NCBI GenBank assembly: GCA_020161215.1
Contig: JAIUOM010000031.1
Location: 1 to 36,957, forward strand
Reading direction: 5' to 3'
From: Pseudomonadota bacterium
GTDB taxonomy: Bacteria; Pseudomonadota; Gammaproteobacteria; Burkholderiales; Burkholderiaceae_C
DNA length: 36,957 bases
The notes beneath the pieces are model-generated. The model was not told where the DNA came from. It worked only from the letters and a program-made list of their open reading frames with translations, and did not search any database. The translations under genes and the position numbers were made by a program. This document shows positions 10,085-18,661 of the stretch, piece by piece (the first letter of the stretch is position 1; every line of letters starts with the position of its first letter).

Positions 10085-10690
10085 ATCGCTACCAATTTCC
10101 GTGATCGCCGCCACCGTGAAGAGCGTGCGCACCGTCTGAACCGAGAAATCCAAGCGCCCGAAGTGCGCCTCAACGGCCCTGAGAACGAGCCGTTGGGCAT
10201 CGTCCCGATCCAGGAAGCCCTGCGCATGGCGGGCGAGTTGGACGTGGACCTGGTGGAAATCGTCGCCACCGCGACTCCGCCGGTCTGTCGCCTGATGGAC
10301 TACGGCAAGTTCAAGTACCTTGAACAGAAGAAGGCGGCCGAGGCCAAGGCCAAACAGACGGTCATCGAGATCAAGGAAGTGAAGTTCCGCCCTGGTACCG
10401 ATGATGGGGACTACAACATCAAGATGCGCAACATCCGCCGGTTTCTGGCGGATGGCGACAAGGTCAAGGTCACGTTGCGCTTTCGCGGCCGCGAGATCAC
10501 GCACCAGGAGCTGGGCCTGGCCCTGCTCAACCGCATCCGCGACGAGCTGGCCGAGATCATTCTGGTCGAGCAGTTCCCGAAGCTGGAAGGCCGCCAGATG
10601 ATCATGATGATCGCACCGGCGCGCAAGAAGGCGGGTGGCGGCGGTGGTGGCGCAGCCAAGCCGGCCGAGCAGCCTGCGTCAGCAGCCTGA
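10085..10690 (+). CDS. infC: Translation initiation factor IF-3, ATC start codon
   Basis: IF-3 binds the 30S subunit, prevents 50S joining and proofreads the start codon. The frame reads [13 protein letters not shown] from an ATC at 10085, nine bases after GAGGA (10071-10075). No ATG/GTG/TTG lies in a sensible position, and the first ATG would remove the N-terminal domain. A rare AUC/AUU/AUA start is characteristic of infC and underlies autoregulation by IF-3. The product is 201 residues, with the linker and C-domain ([15 protein letters not shown]) conserved and a Gly/Ala/Lys-rich tail. A small hairpin GCTAT/ATAGC lies at 10044-10060 in front. Confidence 0.95.
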   Translation: MATNFRDRRHREERAHRLNREIQAPEVRLNGPENEPLGIVPIQEALRMAGELDVDLVEIVATATPPVCRLMDYGKFKYLEQKKAAEAKAKQTVIEIKEVKFRPGTDDGDYNIKMRNIRRFLADGDKVKVTLRFRGREITHQELGLALLNRIRDELAEIILVEQFPKLEGRQMIMMIAPARKKAGGGGGGAAKPAEQPASAA

Positions 10691-10714
10691 AGCGACGGTT
10701 GTAGTGAGAAATTT

Positions 10715-10755
10715 GCCGGGTTCGCCCGGCGAACCGGCAGGTTGAAAGGCCTGCC
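10715..10755 (+). promoter_or_regulatory. Two RNA hairpins in the infC-rpmI spacer (possible L20 operator)
   Basis: GCCGGG (10715-10720) pairs with CCCGGC (10725-10730) across a TTCG tetraloop, a very stable hairpin. GGCAGG (10736-10741) pairs with CCTGCC (10750-10755). The spacer is 150 bp, long for this operon. In E. coli L20 represses rpmI-rplT by binding structures in this same interval, so a similar operator is plausible. The equivalence is inference. Confidence 0.35.
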
Positions 10756-10840
10756 AACCAAGAAGTGGCTCGGGGCCCATTCAAGGGCGCAAAGTAGTTT
10801 TGCGCACGCCTCGCGAGCACAAATAAATGGAGCATTTCAA

Positions 10841-11044
10841 ATGCCCAAGATGAAAACCAAGAGCAGCGCGAAAAAACGTTTTCGCGTCCGTCCCGGTGGC
10901 TCCGTCAAGCGCGGTCAAGCCTTCAAGCGTCACATCCTGACCAAGAAGACCACCAAAAACAAACGCCACCTGCGCGGTGCGGTGAATGTGCATGAGACCA
11001 ATATGGGTCACATGGCGCAGATGCTGCCCTTCGCTGGCCTTTGA
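10841..11044 (+). CDS. rpmI: 50S ribosomal protein L35
   Basis: A 67-residue, strongly basic protein of the large ribosomal subunit. It begins [16 protein letters not shown] and has the L35 core with [18 protein letters not shown], with typical length. The start ATG at 10841 follows GGAG at a suitable distance; the frame is open upstream but not L35-like. It sits between infC and rplT, as in most bacteria. Confidence 0.97.
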   Translation: MPKMKTKSSAKKRFRVRPGGSVKRGQAFKRHILTKKTTKNKRHLRGAVNVHETNMGHMAQMLPFAGL

Positions 11045-11070
11045 TCAACTGACGGACAAGGAGAACTAAT

Positions 11071-11427
11071 ATGCCTCGCGTCAAACGTGGTGTGACCGCC
11101 CGTGCTCGTCACAAGAAAGTGCTGGCCCTGGCCAAGGGTTTCCGTGGCCGCCGCAAGAACGTCTACCGCATCGCCAAACAGGCGGTGATGAAGGCGGGCC
11201 AGTACGCCTACCGTGACCGCCGTAACAAAAAGCGCGACTTCCGTCGTCTGTGGATTGCCCGTATCAACGCCGCCGTGCGTGAGCTGGGCATGACCTACAG
11301 CCAGTTCATCAACGGCATGAACAAGGCCGGCATCGCCCTGGACCGCAAGGTACTGGCCGATATCGCCGTGCACGACAAGGCCGCTTTTGCCGGTATCGTG
11401 GAGCAGGCCAAGGCCAAGCTGGCTTGA
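11071..11427 (+). CDS. rplT: 50S ribosomal protein L20
   Basis: A 118-residue basic protein that binds 23S rRNA early in 50S assembly. It starts [16 protein letters not shown] and contains [13 protein letters not shown] and [17 protein letters not shown], the standard L20 blocks. An AGGAG site lies before the ATG, 26 bp after rpmI. L20 commonly autoregulates its operon. The gene is followed by two hairpins separating it from pheS. Confidence 0.97.
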   Translation: MPRVKRGVTARARHKKVLALAKGFRGRRKNVYRIAKQAVMKAGQYAYRDRRNKKRDFRRLWIARINAAVRELGMTYSQFINGMNKAGIALDRKVLADIAVHDKAAFAGIVEQAKAKLA

Positions 11428-11437
11428 TTCCGGCGCC

Positions 11438-11528
11438 GCCGTGCGGGGCGCTGCTCCGCAGCCATCCGCACGGCCGGTGATTCAAGGGATTGGGGCTGTT
11501 TGGCCTTCAATCCCTTTTTCTTTTTTTT
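11438..11528 (+). terminator. Hairpin plus intrinsic terminator between rplT and pheS
   Basis: GCCGTGCGG (11438-11446) pairs with CCGCACGGC (11466-11474). Then AAGGGATTG (11484-11492) pairs with CAATCCCTT (11508-11516), followed by TTTC and eight T residues. The second is a good Rho-independent terminator ending about 20 bp before the pheS start. It may end the thrS operon partially or act as an attenuator for pheST. I see no ATG-started Phe-rich leader peptide in front of it. Confidence 0.7.
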
Positions 11529-11549
11529 AGAAGTCGTGGTTTTGTACCG

Positions 11550-12626
11550 ATGAATACCGCCGCCGCCATTTCTTCCGAGGACCTGCACGATCTGGTGCTC
11601 GGCGCGACCGACCACTTCGCCCAGGCGCGTACCCCCGCGGATCTGGAGAATGCCAAGGCGCAGTACCTGGGCAAAGCCGGCCGCTTGACCGAGCTGATGA
11701 AGGGCATGGCAGCCCTCAGCGTGGACGAGAAGAAAACCCGCGGCGCGGCCATCAACCAGGCCAAGCAGGCCATCGAGGCGGCATTGAACGTGCGGCGCCA
11801 GGCGCTGGCCGATGCCGAGTTGGAGCGCCAGCTGCATACCGAGGCCTTGGATGTGACCTTGCCCGGTCGCCAGCGCGGGTCCGGCGGCTTGCACCCCATC
11901 AGCCTGGCGTGGCAACGCATCGAGCAGATCTTTGGCAGCATGGGCTTCGATGTGGGCGATGGGCCCGAAATCGAGAACGATTGGTACAACTTCACCGCGC
12001 TGAACAATCCGCCTAACCACCCGGCCCGCTCGATGCAGGACACCTTCTACGTCGACATGAACGACGAGGACGGCCATCCCTACTGCCTGCGCACGCACAC
12101 CAGTCCGATGCAGATTCGCTACGCCACGGCGCACGCCAAGCGGCATGCGGCGGCGTTGGCGCGCGGCGAGATGAGCGAAATTCGGGTCATCGTGCCCGGC
12201 CGCACCTACCGCGTCGACAACGACGCCACCCATTCGCCCATGTTCCACCAGGTCGAGGGCCTGTGGCTGGGTGAGAACGTGAGCTTCAAGGATTTGAAGG
12301 TCACGTACCTGAACTTCTGCAAGGCCTTTTTCGAGGCCGATGACTTGGTGCTGCGCTTTCGGCCCAGCTATTTTCCCTTTACCGAGCCCAGCGCCGAGAT
12401 CGACATTCAGTTCCAGAACGGCCCGCTGGCCGGGCGCTGGCTGGAGGTGTCGGGTTCTGGCCAGGTGCACCCGCAGGTGGTGCGCAACATGGGGCTTGAT
12501 CCCGAGCGCTTCATCGGCTTCGCCTTTGGCTCCGGCATCGACCGCCTGGCCATGCTGCGCTACGGCGTGAACGATTTGCGCCTGTTTTTCGACGGCGATA
12601 TCCGTTTTCTGAGCCAATTCCGCTGA
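11550..12626 (+). CDS. pheS: Phenylalanyl-tRNA synthetase alpha subunit
   Basis: This is the catalytic class II subunit of the alpha2-beta2 enzyme that charges tRNA-Phe. It has 358 residues, slightly longer than E. coli PheS. An N-terminal coiled-coil tRNA-binding helix pair (about 20-100) is followed by the core with [46 protein letters not shown] and the closing [17 protein letters not shown] (motif 3). The ATG at 11550 is chosen because the upstream in-frame extension translates the terminator T-tract. pheT follows after 56 bp. Confidence 0.96.
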   Translation: MNTAAAISSEDLHDLVLGATDHFAQARTPADLENAKAQYLGKAGRLTELMKGMAALSVDEKKTRGAAINQAKQAIEAALNVRRQALADAELERQLHTEALDVTLPGRQRGSGGLHPISLAWQRIEQIFGSMGFDVGDGPEIENDWYNFTALNNPPNHPARSMQDTFYVDMNDEDGHPYCLRTHTSPMQIRYATAHAKRHAAALARGEMSEIRVIVPGRTYRVDNDATHSPMFHQVEGLWLGENVSFKDLKVTYLNFCKAFFEADDLVLRFRPSYFPFTEPSAEIDIQFQNGPLAGRWLEVSGSGQVHPQVVRNMGLDPERFIGFAFGSGIDRLAMLRYGVNDLRLFFDGDIRFLSQFR

Positions 12627-12682
12627 CCTTGGCCCGCTTGCGCCGACACGCCCATCCCCAAGCCCAACGCTGAATCCGAGAC

Positions 12683-15121
12683 ATGCAATTTCCCGAATCC
12701 TGGCTGCGCGAATTCTGCAATCCGCCGATCGACACCGAACAACTGGCCGACACCCTGACCATGGCTGGTTTCGAGGTCGAGGAGATGCATCCGGTGGCGC
12801 CGCCCTTCACGCAGATCGTGGTGGGTGAAATCCGGCAGGCCGAGCAGCATCCCAACGCCGACCGCCTGCGCGTGTGCCAGGTGGACGTGGGGCAGGGGGC
12901 GCTGCTGAACATCGTGTGTGGGGCGCCGAACGCGCGCGTGGGTATCAAGGTGCCCTGCGCGCTGGTGGGGGCCGAACTGCCGCCGGGCGAGGACGGCAAG
13001 CCGTTCAAGATCAAACTGGGCAAGCTGCGTGGCGTCGAGAGCCAGGGCATGCTGTGCTCGGCGCGTGAGCTGGGCCTGTCCGAGGACCACGCCGGCCTGC
13101 TTGAACTGTCTGGCAATCCGACGCCGGGCGCCGATATTCGCCAGGTGATGAACCTCGACGACACCGTCTTCACGCTCAAGCTCACGCCCAACCTGGGCCA
13201 TGCGCTCAGTGTCCACGGCATCGCCCGCGAACTGTCCGCCCTCACGGGTGCGCCGCTGAACACACCGACCTGCCCGCCGGTGGCCGTGGGCGTGCCCGAC
13301 GTGTTGCCCGTCAAGGTGAGTGCACCCGATCTGTGCGGGCGTTTTTCCGGGCGCGTGATCCGTGGCGTCAACACCCAGGCCACCACGCCGACCTGGATGG
13401 TCGATCGGCTGGCGCGCTGTGGCCAGCGTAGCGTCACGGCCCTGGTGGACATCTCCAACTACGTGATGTTCGAGTACGGCCGACCCACGCACATCTTCGA
13501 TCTCGACAAAATTCACGGCGGTCTCGACGTGCGTTGGGCCCAGCCTGGCGAGCAGCTGAAACTGCTGAACGGCAACACCGTCACCGTCGATGAAACCGTC
13601 GGCGTGATCGCCGACAAGCGCGAGGTCGAATCCCTGGCCGGCATCATGGGTGGCGACGCCACGGCGGTGTCGGACGACACGCGCAACGTCTACGTCGAGG
13701 CCGCCTTCTGGTGGCCCGATGCCGTGGCAGGGCGCTCACGCCGTTTCAATTTTTCCACCGACGCCGGGCACCGCTTCGAGCGCGGCGTGGATCCGGCCCT
13801 CACCGTGGACCACATCGAGCACATCAGCCGGCTCGTCATCGACATTTGTGGCACGCCCGATACGCTGTGCGGCCCGATGGACGACCAGCAGCCGAACATG
13901 CCGCAGCCGGTCCAGATCACCCTGCGCGTGGCGCGTGCCGTCAAGGTGCTGGGCATGCCGCTGACGCCGGCGCAGTGCGCCGACGTGTTCCGCCGTCTGG
14001 GTCTGCCGTTCACCGAAGGCCAGGGCACGCTGACCGTGACCCCGCCGGCCTACCGGTTCGATCTGCGTATCGAGGAAGACCTGATCGAGGAAGTGGCCCG
14101 TGTCATCGGCTACCAGCAGCTGCCGGAAACCCCGCCGTTGGCGCCGATCGTGCCGCGCACGCGGGCCGAGGCGCATCGCGACCGCTTCAGCGTGCGCCAT
14201 GCCATGGCCGCGTTGGGCTACCTGGAAACCATCAATTTCAGCTTTGTGGACGAAGCTTGGGAGCGCGACCTGGCCGGCAACACCGACCCGGTGCGCCTGC
14301 TCAACCCCATTGCCAGCCAGATGAGTGTGATGCGTTCCTCGCTGTTGGGTTCGCTGTTGCAGGTTGTCAAACACAACGTCGATCGCCGCGCGGACCAGAT
14401 GCGCGTGTTCGAGGTGGGGCGCGTGTTTAGCCGCGATCCCTCGGTGACGGTCAGCGACAGCACGGTGCAAGGCGTATCTCAGCCCATGCGCGTGGCTGGG
14501 GCGGTGTTTGGCTCGGCTCATCGCCAGGGGTGGCAGGGCAAGCAGGCGCCGGTGGATTTTTACGATGTGAAAGGCGATGTCGAGGCCCTGCTCAGCCCGC
14601 GCCAGCCGACGTTCGAGCGTGCCGAACATCCGGCGCTGCATCCTGGCCGCTCAGCGCGTGTGCTGCTGAATGGTCAAGCGATTGGCGTGGTTGGGGAGCT
14701 GCACCCGCGCTGGCGCCAAGCCTGGGAACTGCCGCAGGCGCCGGTACTGTTCGAGTTGGATCTGGACGCGGTGCTGACCGGTAGCCTGCCCCAGGCCCGG
14801 CCCGTGCCTCGCCAGCAGCCGGCCGAGCGCGACGTGGCCGTGGTCGTGTCCGAGGGCGTCACCCATGCGCAGCTGATGGCGGCCGTGCATGGCGCGCCCA
14901 CCGGTGGCCTGTTGCGCGATGCCGCTTTGTTTGACATCTACCGTCCCAAGCCTGGCTCAGGCGGAGCGGGTGGTGGCATCGCCGTCGGCGAAAAGAGCCT
15001 GGCCGTGCGCCTGGTGTTGGGCAGCGACACCGAAACCTTGACCGACGAGCGTATCGATGTCGCCGTCAAGGCCGTGGTCGACCGCCTGCAGGAAGAACTC
15101 GGCGCGCGCCTGCGCGCTTGA
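12683..15121 (+). CDS. pheT: Phenylalanyl-tRNA synthetase beta subunit
   Basis: The 812-residue regulatory and editing subunit of PheRS. Order seen: [17 protein letters not shown] start, the OB-fold tRNA-binding domain (about 40-150, with [21 protein letters not shown] and [18 protein letters not shown]), the B3/4 editing domain (about 210-400, [13 protein letters not shown]), B5 (about 405-480), the catalytic-like core, and a C-terminal FDX-ACB domain. Length fits the bacterial family (E. coli 795). The start has only a weak ribosome binding site and may be translated by coupling with pheS. ihfA follows closely. Confidence 0.96.
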   Translation: MQFPESWLREFCNPPIDTEQLADTLTMAGFEVEEMHPVAPPFTQIVVGEIRQAEQHPNADRLRVCQVDVGQGALLNIVCGAPNARVGIKVPCALVGAELPPGEDGKPFKIKLGKLRGVESQGMLCSARELGLSEDHAGLLELSGNPTPGADIRQVMNLDDTVFTLKLTPNLGHALSVHGIARELSALTGAPLNTPTCPPVAVGVPDVLPVKVSAPDLCGRFSGRVIRGVNTQATTPTWMVDRLARCGQRSVTALVDISNYVMFEYGRPTHIFDLDKIHGGLDVRWAQPGEQLKLLNGNTVTVDETVGVIADKREVESLAGIMGGDATAVSDDTRNVYVEAAFWWPDAVAGRSRRFNFSTDAGHRFERGVDPALTVDHIEHISRLVIDICGTPDTLCGPMDDQQPNMPQPVQITLRVARAVKVLGMPLTPAQCADVFRRLGLPFTEGQGTLTVTPPAYRFDLRIEEDLIEEVARVIGYQQLPETPPLAPIVPRTRAEAHRDRFSVRHAMAALGYLETINFSFVDEAWERDLAGNTDPVRLLNPIASQMSVMRSSLLGSLLQVVKHNVDRRADQMRVFEVGRVFSRDPSVTVSDSTVQGVSQPMRVAGAVFGSAHRQGWQGKQAPVDFYDVKGDVEALLSPRQPTFERAEHPALHPGRSARVLLNGQAIGVVGELHPRWRQAWELPQAPVLFELDLDAVLTGSLPQARPVPRQQPAERDVAVVVSEGVTHAQLMAAVHGAPTGGLLRDAALFDIYRPKPGSGGAGGGIAVGEKSLAVRLVLGSDTETLTDERIDVAVKAVVDRLQEELGARLRA

Positions 15122-15153
15122 GCCGGATCACGATGAACGGGGATCACCGCGCC

Positions 15154-15552
15154 ATGTCCGACACAACCGCCACACCGACTTTCCTGGAGTTGCCGGTCGA
15201 CAGCCTGGAGACCTCCGCGCTGACCAAGGCACAATTGGCAGAAATGCTGTTCGAGCAGATCGGCCTGAACAAGCGTGAGTCCAAGGACATGGTCGATGCC
15301 TTTTTCGACTTGATGAGTGAGCGGTTGATCGCCGGCGATGAGGTCAAACTGTCGGGTTTTGGCAACTTCCAGATGCGCATCAAGGCCCCGCGGCCCGGGC
15401 GCAACCCGCGAACTGGCGAGCTGATTCCGATTGCTGCCCGGCGTGTGGTCACGTTCCACGCCAGCCAGAAGCTCAAGGTCCAGATTCAGGATGAAAGTCC
15501 GTCCGATCAGGTCACCGACATCGGTACACCCGATCACATCGCCGCGCCTTAG
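15154..15552 (+). CDS. ihfA: Integration host factor alpha subunit
   Basis: IHF-alpha with IHF-beta bends DNA at specific sites and acts in recombination, replication and transcription. The 132-residue product contains [21 protein letters not shown], the KLSGFGNFQ block and the beta-arm [12 protein letters not shown]. It carries about 20 extra N-terminal residues and a ~25-residue C-terminal tail compared with the ~100-residue core, as is common in Burkholderiales. An alternative ATG lies at 15133. The pheT-ihfA-merR order is standard. IHF is often needed by integrases such as the one encoded just downstream. Confidence 0.94.
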   Translation: MSDTTATPTFLELPVDSLETSALTKAQLAEMLFEQIGLNKRESKDMVDAFFDLMSERLIAGDEVKLSGFGNFQMRIKAPRPGRNPRTGELIPIAARRVVTFHASQKLKVQIQDESPSDQVTDIGTPDHIAAP

Positions 15553-15681
15553 CTGGCGTGCCAAGGCCGGCCTGCCGCCCCGCGTTTCGGGGGGAAGGGG
15601 GTACGCCCACGCCATTGGTGCTGGCGGGCTGGGCGAACTTGCGCTAATCTAGCAAATTGCTCGCGCAAGATATTGATTTAA

Positions 15682-16155
15682 ATGGAGAAAAGTCTCCCTG
15701 CCATCCCGGCCAAGCGGTACTTCACCATCGGTGAGGTCGGCGACCTATGCGGCGTCAAGCCTCATGTGCTGCGCTATTGGGAGCAGGAGTTCACGCAACT
15801 GCGCCCGATGAAGCGGCGCGGCAATCGGCGCTACTACCAGCACCACGAGGTGCTGATGATCCGCCGCATCCGAGAATTGCTGTACGACCAGGGTTTCACC
15901 ATCAACGGTGCTCGCGTCAAGCTACAGGAAATGGCGCAGCACGAGCGCGACCGTCAGCGGGCCGGCGAGGTCATGCTGACCGGCGTGGACGATTTCGATA
16001 CCCCCGAGTCAGAAGGGGTGCCCAGTGAATTCGGCGACTCCGCCCAGCTTGACGACGACGTCTGTCCCGAGCAGCTGCGCGCGGTGGAGCGCGAGCTGAA
16101 GGAAATTCGCGATTTACTGACCGTCTCGCAATGGCACGATGCGCGCACGCTATAA
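15682..16155 (+). CDS. MerR-family transcriptional regulator
   Basis: A 157-residue DNA-binding protein with a MerR winged helix at about residues 12-80 (YFTIGEVGDLCGVKPHVLRYWEQEF, then RRGNRRYYQHHEV). A dimerisation helix and an acidic, cysteine-poor tail follow. There is no metal-binding cysteine cluster, so the effector is unknown. The position between ihfA and tRNA-Pro is conserved in betaproteobacteria. Its stop codon lies inside the TATAAT box of the tRNA promoter. Confidence 0.92.
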   Translation: MEKSLPAIPAKRYFTIGEVGDLCGVKPHVLRYWEQEFTQLRPMKRRGNRRYYQHHEVLMIRRIRELLYDQGFTINGARVKLQEMAQHERDRQRAGEVMLTGVDDFDTPESEGVPSEFGDSAQLDDDVCPEQLRAVERELKEIRDLLTVSQWHDARTL

Positions 16156-16156
16156 T
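16151..16156 (+). promoter_or_regulatory. -10 box (TATAAT) of tRNA-Pro, overlapping the merR stop codon
   Basis: A perfect TATAAT lies at 16151-16156, twelve bases before the mature tRNA start at 16168. The merR TAA stop (16153-16155) is embedded in it. No strong -35 hexamer is seen 16-18 bp upstream, which is inside merR. Confidence 0.7.
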
Positions 16157-16167
16157 GCAAGGCTTGT

Positions 16168-16244
16168 CGGCGTGTAGCGCAGCCTGGTAGCGCACTTGCA
16201 TGGGGTGCAAGGGGTCGCGAGTTCGAATCCCGCCACGCCGACCA
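16168..16244 (+). tRNA. tRNA-Pro(GGG), integration target of the element
   Basis: This is a 77-nt gene with encoded CCA. Acceptor CGGCGTG (16168-16174) pairs with CACGCCG (16234-16240), followed by ACCA. The anticodon stem CTTGC/GCAAG encloses a 7-nt loop with anticodon GGG at 16202-16204. The T arm has GTTCGAATC. The 3' part carries the 13-bp core repeated at 31977-31989, so the gene is the attachment site of the downstream element. The last bases, GACCA, lie to the right of the core and may have been supplied by the element. Confidence 0.96.
16227..16239. repeat. attL core of the integrated element
   Basis: ATCCCGCCACGCC in the tRNA-Pro 3' end recurs exactly at 31977-31989. The integrase gene lies just inside this end, as is typical for tRNA-targeting elements. 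The repeat is short, so the claim rests on combined evidence (tRNA position, integrase, arm repeats at both ends). Confidence 0.75.
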
Positions 16245-16276
16245 AATTACAATTTCATAGAGTTTCAAGCCATCTC

Positions 16277-16311
16277 AAAAAGCCCGTATCTCCTAGAGAG
16301 CGGGCTTTTTT
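16277..16311 (+). terminator. Intrinsic terminator behind tRNA-Pro (element side)
   Basis: AAAAAGCCCG (16277-16286) pairs with CGGGCTTTTT (16301-16310) and is followed by more T. It ends the tRNA transcript in the integrated state and separates it from the integrase. A different terminator at 31999-32040, just beyond attR, probably served the tRNA before integration. Confidence 0.85.
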
Positions 16312-16357
16312 CTTGCCCCTTACCGTCTCACGCCGTAGCATCACATACCGACATTTC

Positions 16358-16408
16358 TGCCGGTATTGCCGCCGGTATCGGCATACCTGCAGGTTTCGAT
16401 ACCGGCAG
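16358..16408. repeat. Left arm-type repeats (GCCGGTAT) in front of the integrase
   Basis: TGCCGGTATTG (16358-16368) is followed by GCCGGTATCG (16371-16380) and its exact inverted copy CGATACCGGC (16397-16406). The same unit occurs twice inside the right end at 31899-31924. Tyrosine integrases bind short arm repeats on both sides of the core, so these are likely integrase or excisionase sites. They also overlap the expected integrase promoter and could mediate autoregulation. Confidence 0.55.
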
Positions 16409-16419
16409 CTGGGGGCGAC

Positions 16420-17661
16420 GTGGTTCTGAAAGACACTTTTGTTCGGCAGGTCAAGCACACTGGCCAGAAGGGGATCGACAAACATTTCGATGGCGACGGC
16501 CTGTATCTCGCTGTGACGCCGGCAGGCGGTAGGCTGTGGCGCTTTGACTTTCGGTTTTGCGGTAAGGGGCAGACGCTCTCAATCGGCAGGTATCCCGATG
16601 TTTCTCTTGCTGATGCGCGCAGGAGGCTGAGCGAGGCCAGGCAGTTGCTGGCCCAGGGCGTGAATCCTTGCGCGGCCAAGCAGGCCGACCGTCAGGCCAA
16701 GATGGCCGCCGCAGCGAACACCGTGGAAGCAATGGCGAGAGACTGGCTGGACACGCGCAAGGATGGGTGGAGTCAGTCGCACTACATCCGCGAGTCGCGC
16801 AACGTGACCAAGGACCTGCTGCCGTATCTCGGGAGGCGCCCGATTGGCGAGGTAGAGCCCCCGGAACTACTGGCTGTAGTGCGGAGAGTGGAGGCGCGAG
16901 GTGCGCTGGACGTCGCCCACCGCGTGCTGATCACGGCGCGTGGGATCTGGCAGCATGCGATTGCTCACGGTTACGCCGCGCGGGATATCACTCAGGACAT
17001 CAACAGGGCGCTCAGGCCTCGTACCAAATCAAACTACCCCGCGATCACCGATCCGGCAGGGCTGAGCGAGTTGCTGAGAGCGTGTGACGCCTATAAGGGT
17101 GGTCCTGTGGTGCGAGCGGCCTTGGCTATCGCGCCGATTCTGTTTCAACGCCCGGGCAACCTCCGCATGATGCGCTGGGCAGACCTCGACCTGGACGGCG
17201 GACTTTGGCTGATTCCGAGCGAGCACATGAAGCGCTCCCTGCAGAACAAGAAAGACGGTAGCGCTCATATCGTGCCCCTGCCTCGGCAGGTAGTGCACAT
17301 CTTGCGCGAGCTGGAGCCCTTGACCGGGGCTCGCGAGTATGTGTTTCCAGGCTTCCGAGATCCACGGCGGCCCATGTCAGAGGCGGCTGTGACAGCCGCT
17401 CTGCACGGGCTAGGGTACCAAGGCCGGCACTCGTGGCACGGCTACCGGGCGACAGGACGGACGTTGCTGCGCGAAGTCTTCAAGGCCGACATCGACGTGG
17501 TCGAAGTCCAATTGGCGCATCGGAGGCAGATTCTTCACGGCGGAGCCTACGACCGAGCGCAGTTCGTGGATGAGCGCGTTGTGCTTTTGCAGCGTTGGGC
17601 AGACTACCTAGACCGGCTTCGCACCGGCGCGGAGGTGATTCCGATAAGCCGGACAGGGTAG
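16420..17661 (+). CDS. int: Tyrosine-type site-specific integrase (P4/DUF4102-like)
   Basis: It inserts and excises the element at tRNA-Pro. From the GTG at 16420 (GGGGG a few bases upstream) the product is 413 residues. The N-terminal DUF4102-type arm-binding domain reads GDGLYLAVTPAGGRLWRFDF, a SAM-like core-binding domain covers about 100-200, and the catalytic domain carries the R249, H340/R343, H367 and Y377 tetrad-type residues (RPGNLRMMRW, WHGYRATGRT, LAHRR, GAYDR). The frame opens further upstream at a TTG, but that part overlaps the arm repeats. All catalytic residues are intact. Confidence 0.93.
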   Translation: MVLKDTFVRQVKHTGQKGIDKHFDGDGLYLAVTPAGGRLWRFDFRFCGKGQTLSIGRYPDVSLADARRRLSEARQLLAQGVNPCAAKQADRQAKMAAAANTVEAMARDWLDTRKDGWSQSHYIRESRNVTKDLLPYLGRRPIGEVEPPELLAVVRRVEARGALDVAHRVLITARGIWQHAIAHGYAARDITQDINRALRPRTKSNYPAITDPAGLSELLRACDAYKGGPVVRAALAIAPILFQRPGNLRMMRWADLDLDGGLWLIPSEHMKRSLQNKKDGSAHIVPLPRQVVHILRELEPLTGAREYVFPGFRDPRRPMSEAAVTAALHGLGYQGRHSWHGYRATGRTLLREVFKADIDVVEVQLAHRRQILHGGAYDRAQFVDERVVLLQRWADYLDRLRTGAEVIPISRTG

Positions 17662-17723
17662 GGCACTGCATGCTCATGCGTACTAGCCCTGAAACGGGCT
17701 AGGTCGGCGTACAGCGCATCCTA

Positions 17724-18128
17724 CTAGGCGTCTTGGCTTCTGGATAGTTTTAAACGCGCCTGCTCAAGTGGGTCGGGCCCCTTGAGCCACTGCTCTCTCA
17801 CGACACCACCGTCGTCTAAGGGCACCACTCGCTCAGTACCCTTCGGCATCGATACCCGAGGTTTTGGCTTGTCGCCAGGCGAAGACGCTAGCTCATAGGT
17901 TCCTTGCCTAACGCGCCGCACAACTTTCGTAATTCGAAGCACCCTCAATCTGTCATCCACCGTGGTGGCCGGCAACTTCACGTTCGCCAGCAAAGCTGAC
18001 CGTGTGACAGGCCGCACCTCTCCATTTCGCAGGTAGTACAGGCGACGTATCGCCTCCAACACCATCAAAAGCGTTACCCCCTGAGGCAAGCGTTTTCGTG
18101 GCGTTTTTCGGGGTCGTTTCGGGATCAA
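17724..18128 (-). CDS. Winged-helix regulator-like protein, paralogue of 18658-19110
   Basis: A 134-residue basic protein read from a TTG at 18128; the true start is uncertain. Its central part, TTVDDRLRVL...VVRRVRQGTYEL, closely parallels TIVDDRLREL...VLRRLARGVYEVV in the plus-strand gene at 18658, which suggests a shared winged-helix DNA-binding domain. It is the only minus-strand gene of the element and faces away from the AlpA-like gene, the position of a phage repressor. Three ATCTCAA repeats lie in the divergent intergenic region. Function is inference. Confidence 0.6.
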   Translation of the reverse strand: MIPKRPRKTPRKRLPQGVTLLMVLEAIRRLYYLRNGEVRPVTRSALLANVKLPATTVDDRLRVLRITKVVRRVRQGTYELASSPGDKPKPRVSMPKGTERVVPLDDGGVVREQWLKGPDPLEQARLKLSRSQDA

Positions 18129-18340
18129 ATCTCAATAACAAATTATCTCAATTACCCCAGTATAGACTCATTCAATAGGAAATTGCCTATCTAAATCTCA
18201 AAAATCGCCCCCCTTTAGGGCTGCGAGATTTGGATGCCGCTTGAGACCATTGGCGCTGTTGCAACACACATTCATTTGGCGTGCGACGGGATGGCAGATC
18301 ACCACCCCCGAACCAGCCGCAGACATGAGTAAAGACAGCG
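18129..18340. promoter_or_regulatory. Divergent regulatory region with repeated ATCTCAA
   Basis: This 212-bp AT-rich region separates the minus-strand wHTH gene from the rightward AlpA-like gene. ATCTCAA occurs at 18129, 18145 and 18195, and a dyad ATAGG-N6-CCTAT lies at 18175-18190. It probably contains the two divergent promoters and operators of the element's genetic switch. I could not assign specific promoter boxes. Confidence 0.45.
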
Positions 18341-18661
18341 ATGACCAGCGATCCACTCGGCGGGCAACCGTCCACCACAAAGATTGATTCGCACTGTGCC
18401 CCGGCGACCTCCGGGCAGCCATTCGCGTCATTTGATGCGCTTCCAGACTCCGGCTTGGTACGTCTGCGCCAATTGGTGCGTGACCCCAATCGTCCTGATG
18501 AGGTGCCGGTGATCCCGTGTAGCGCGGCTACTTGGTGGCGCTGGGTTGCTACCGGCGCTGCGCCAGCACCACTGAAACTGGGTCCAAAAACGACAGCTTG
18601 GCGGGTTGTCGACATCCGGGCATGGCTGCGTTCTCAGCATCTTGTAGGGGCGAACAAATGA
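18341..18661 (+). CDS. AlpA-like helix-turn-helix protein (putative excisionase/activator)
   Basis: A 106-residue protein whose C-terminal two thirds look like the AlpA/MerR-type HTH of integrative elements: SGLVRLRQLVRD, then a spacer, CSAATWWRWVATGAAPAPLKLG, TTAWRVVDIRAWL. AlpA proteins activate integrase expression and/or act as recombination directionality factors. The first ~35 residues are polar and weakly conserved-looking, so an internal start is possible. The stop overlaps the next ATG as ATGA. It opens the rightward early operon. Confidence 0.7.
   Translation: MTSDPLGGQPSTTKIDSHCAPATSGQPFASFDALPDSGLVRLRQLVRDPNRPDEVPVIPCSAATWWRWVATGAAPAPLKLGPKTTAWRVVDIRAWLRSQHLVGANK

Noticed and set aside
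11490-11549. N-terminal extension of pheS or a Phe-rich leader peptide (SLFLFF)
   Set aside because: The phenylalanines come from translating the terminator T-tract; there is no ATG and no ribosome binding site, and PheS starts naturally at 11550.
16358-16408. Short CRISPR-like repeat cluster
   Set aside because: Repeats are only ~10 bp, irregularly spaced and partly inverted; no CRISPR array or cas genes are present in the window.
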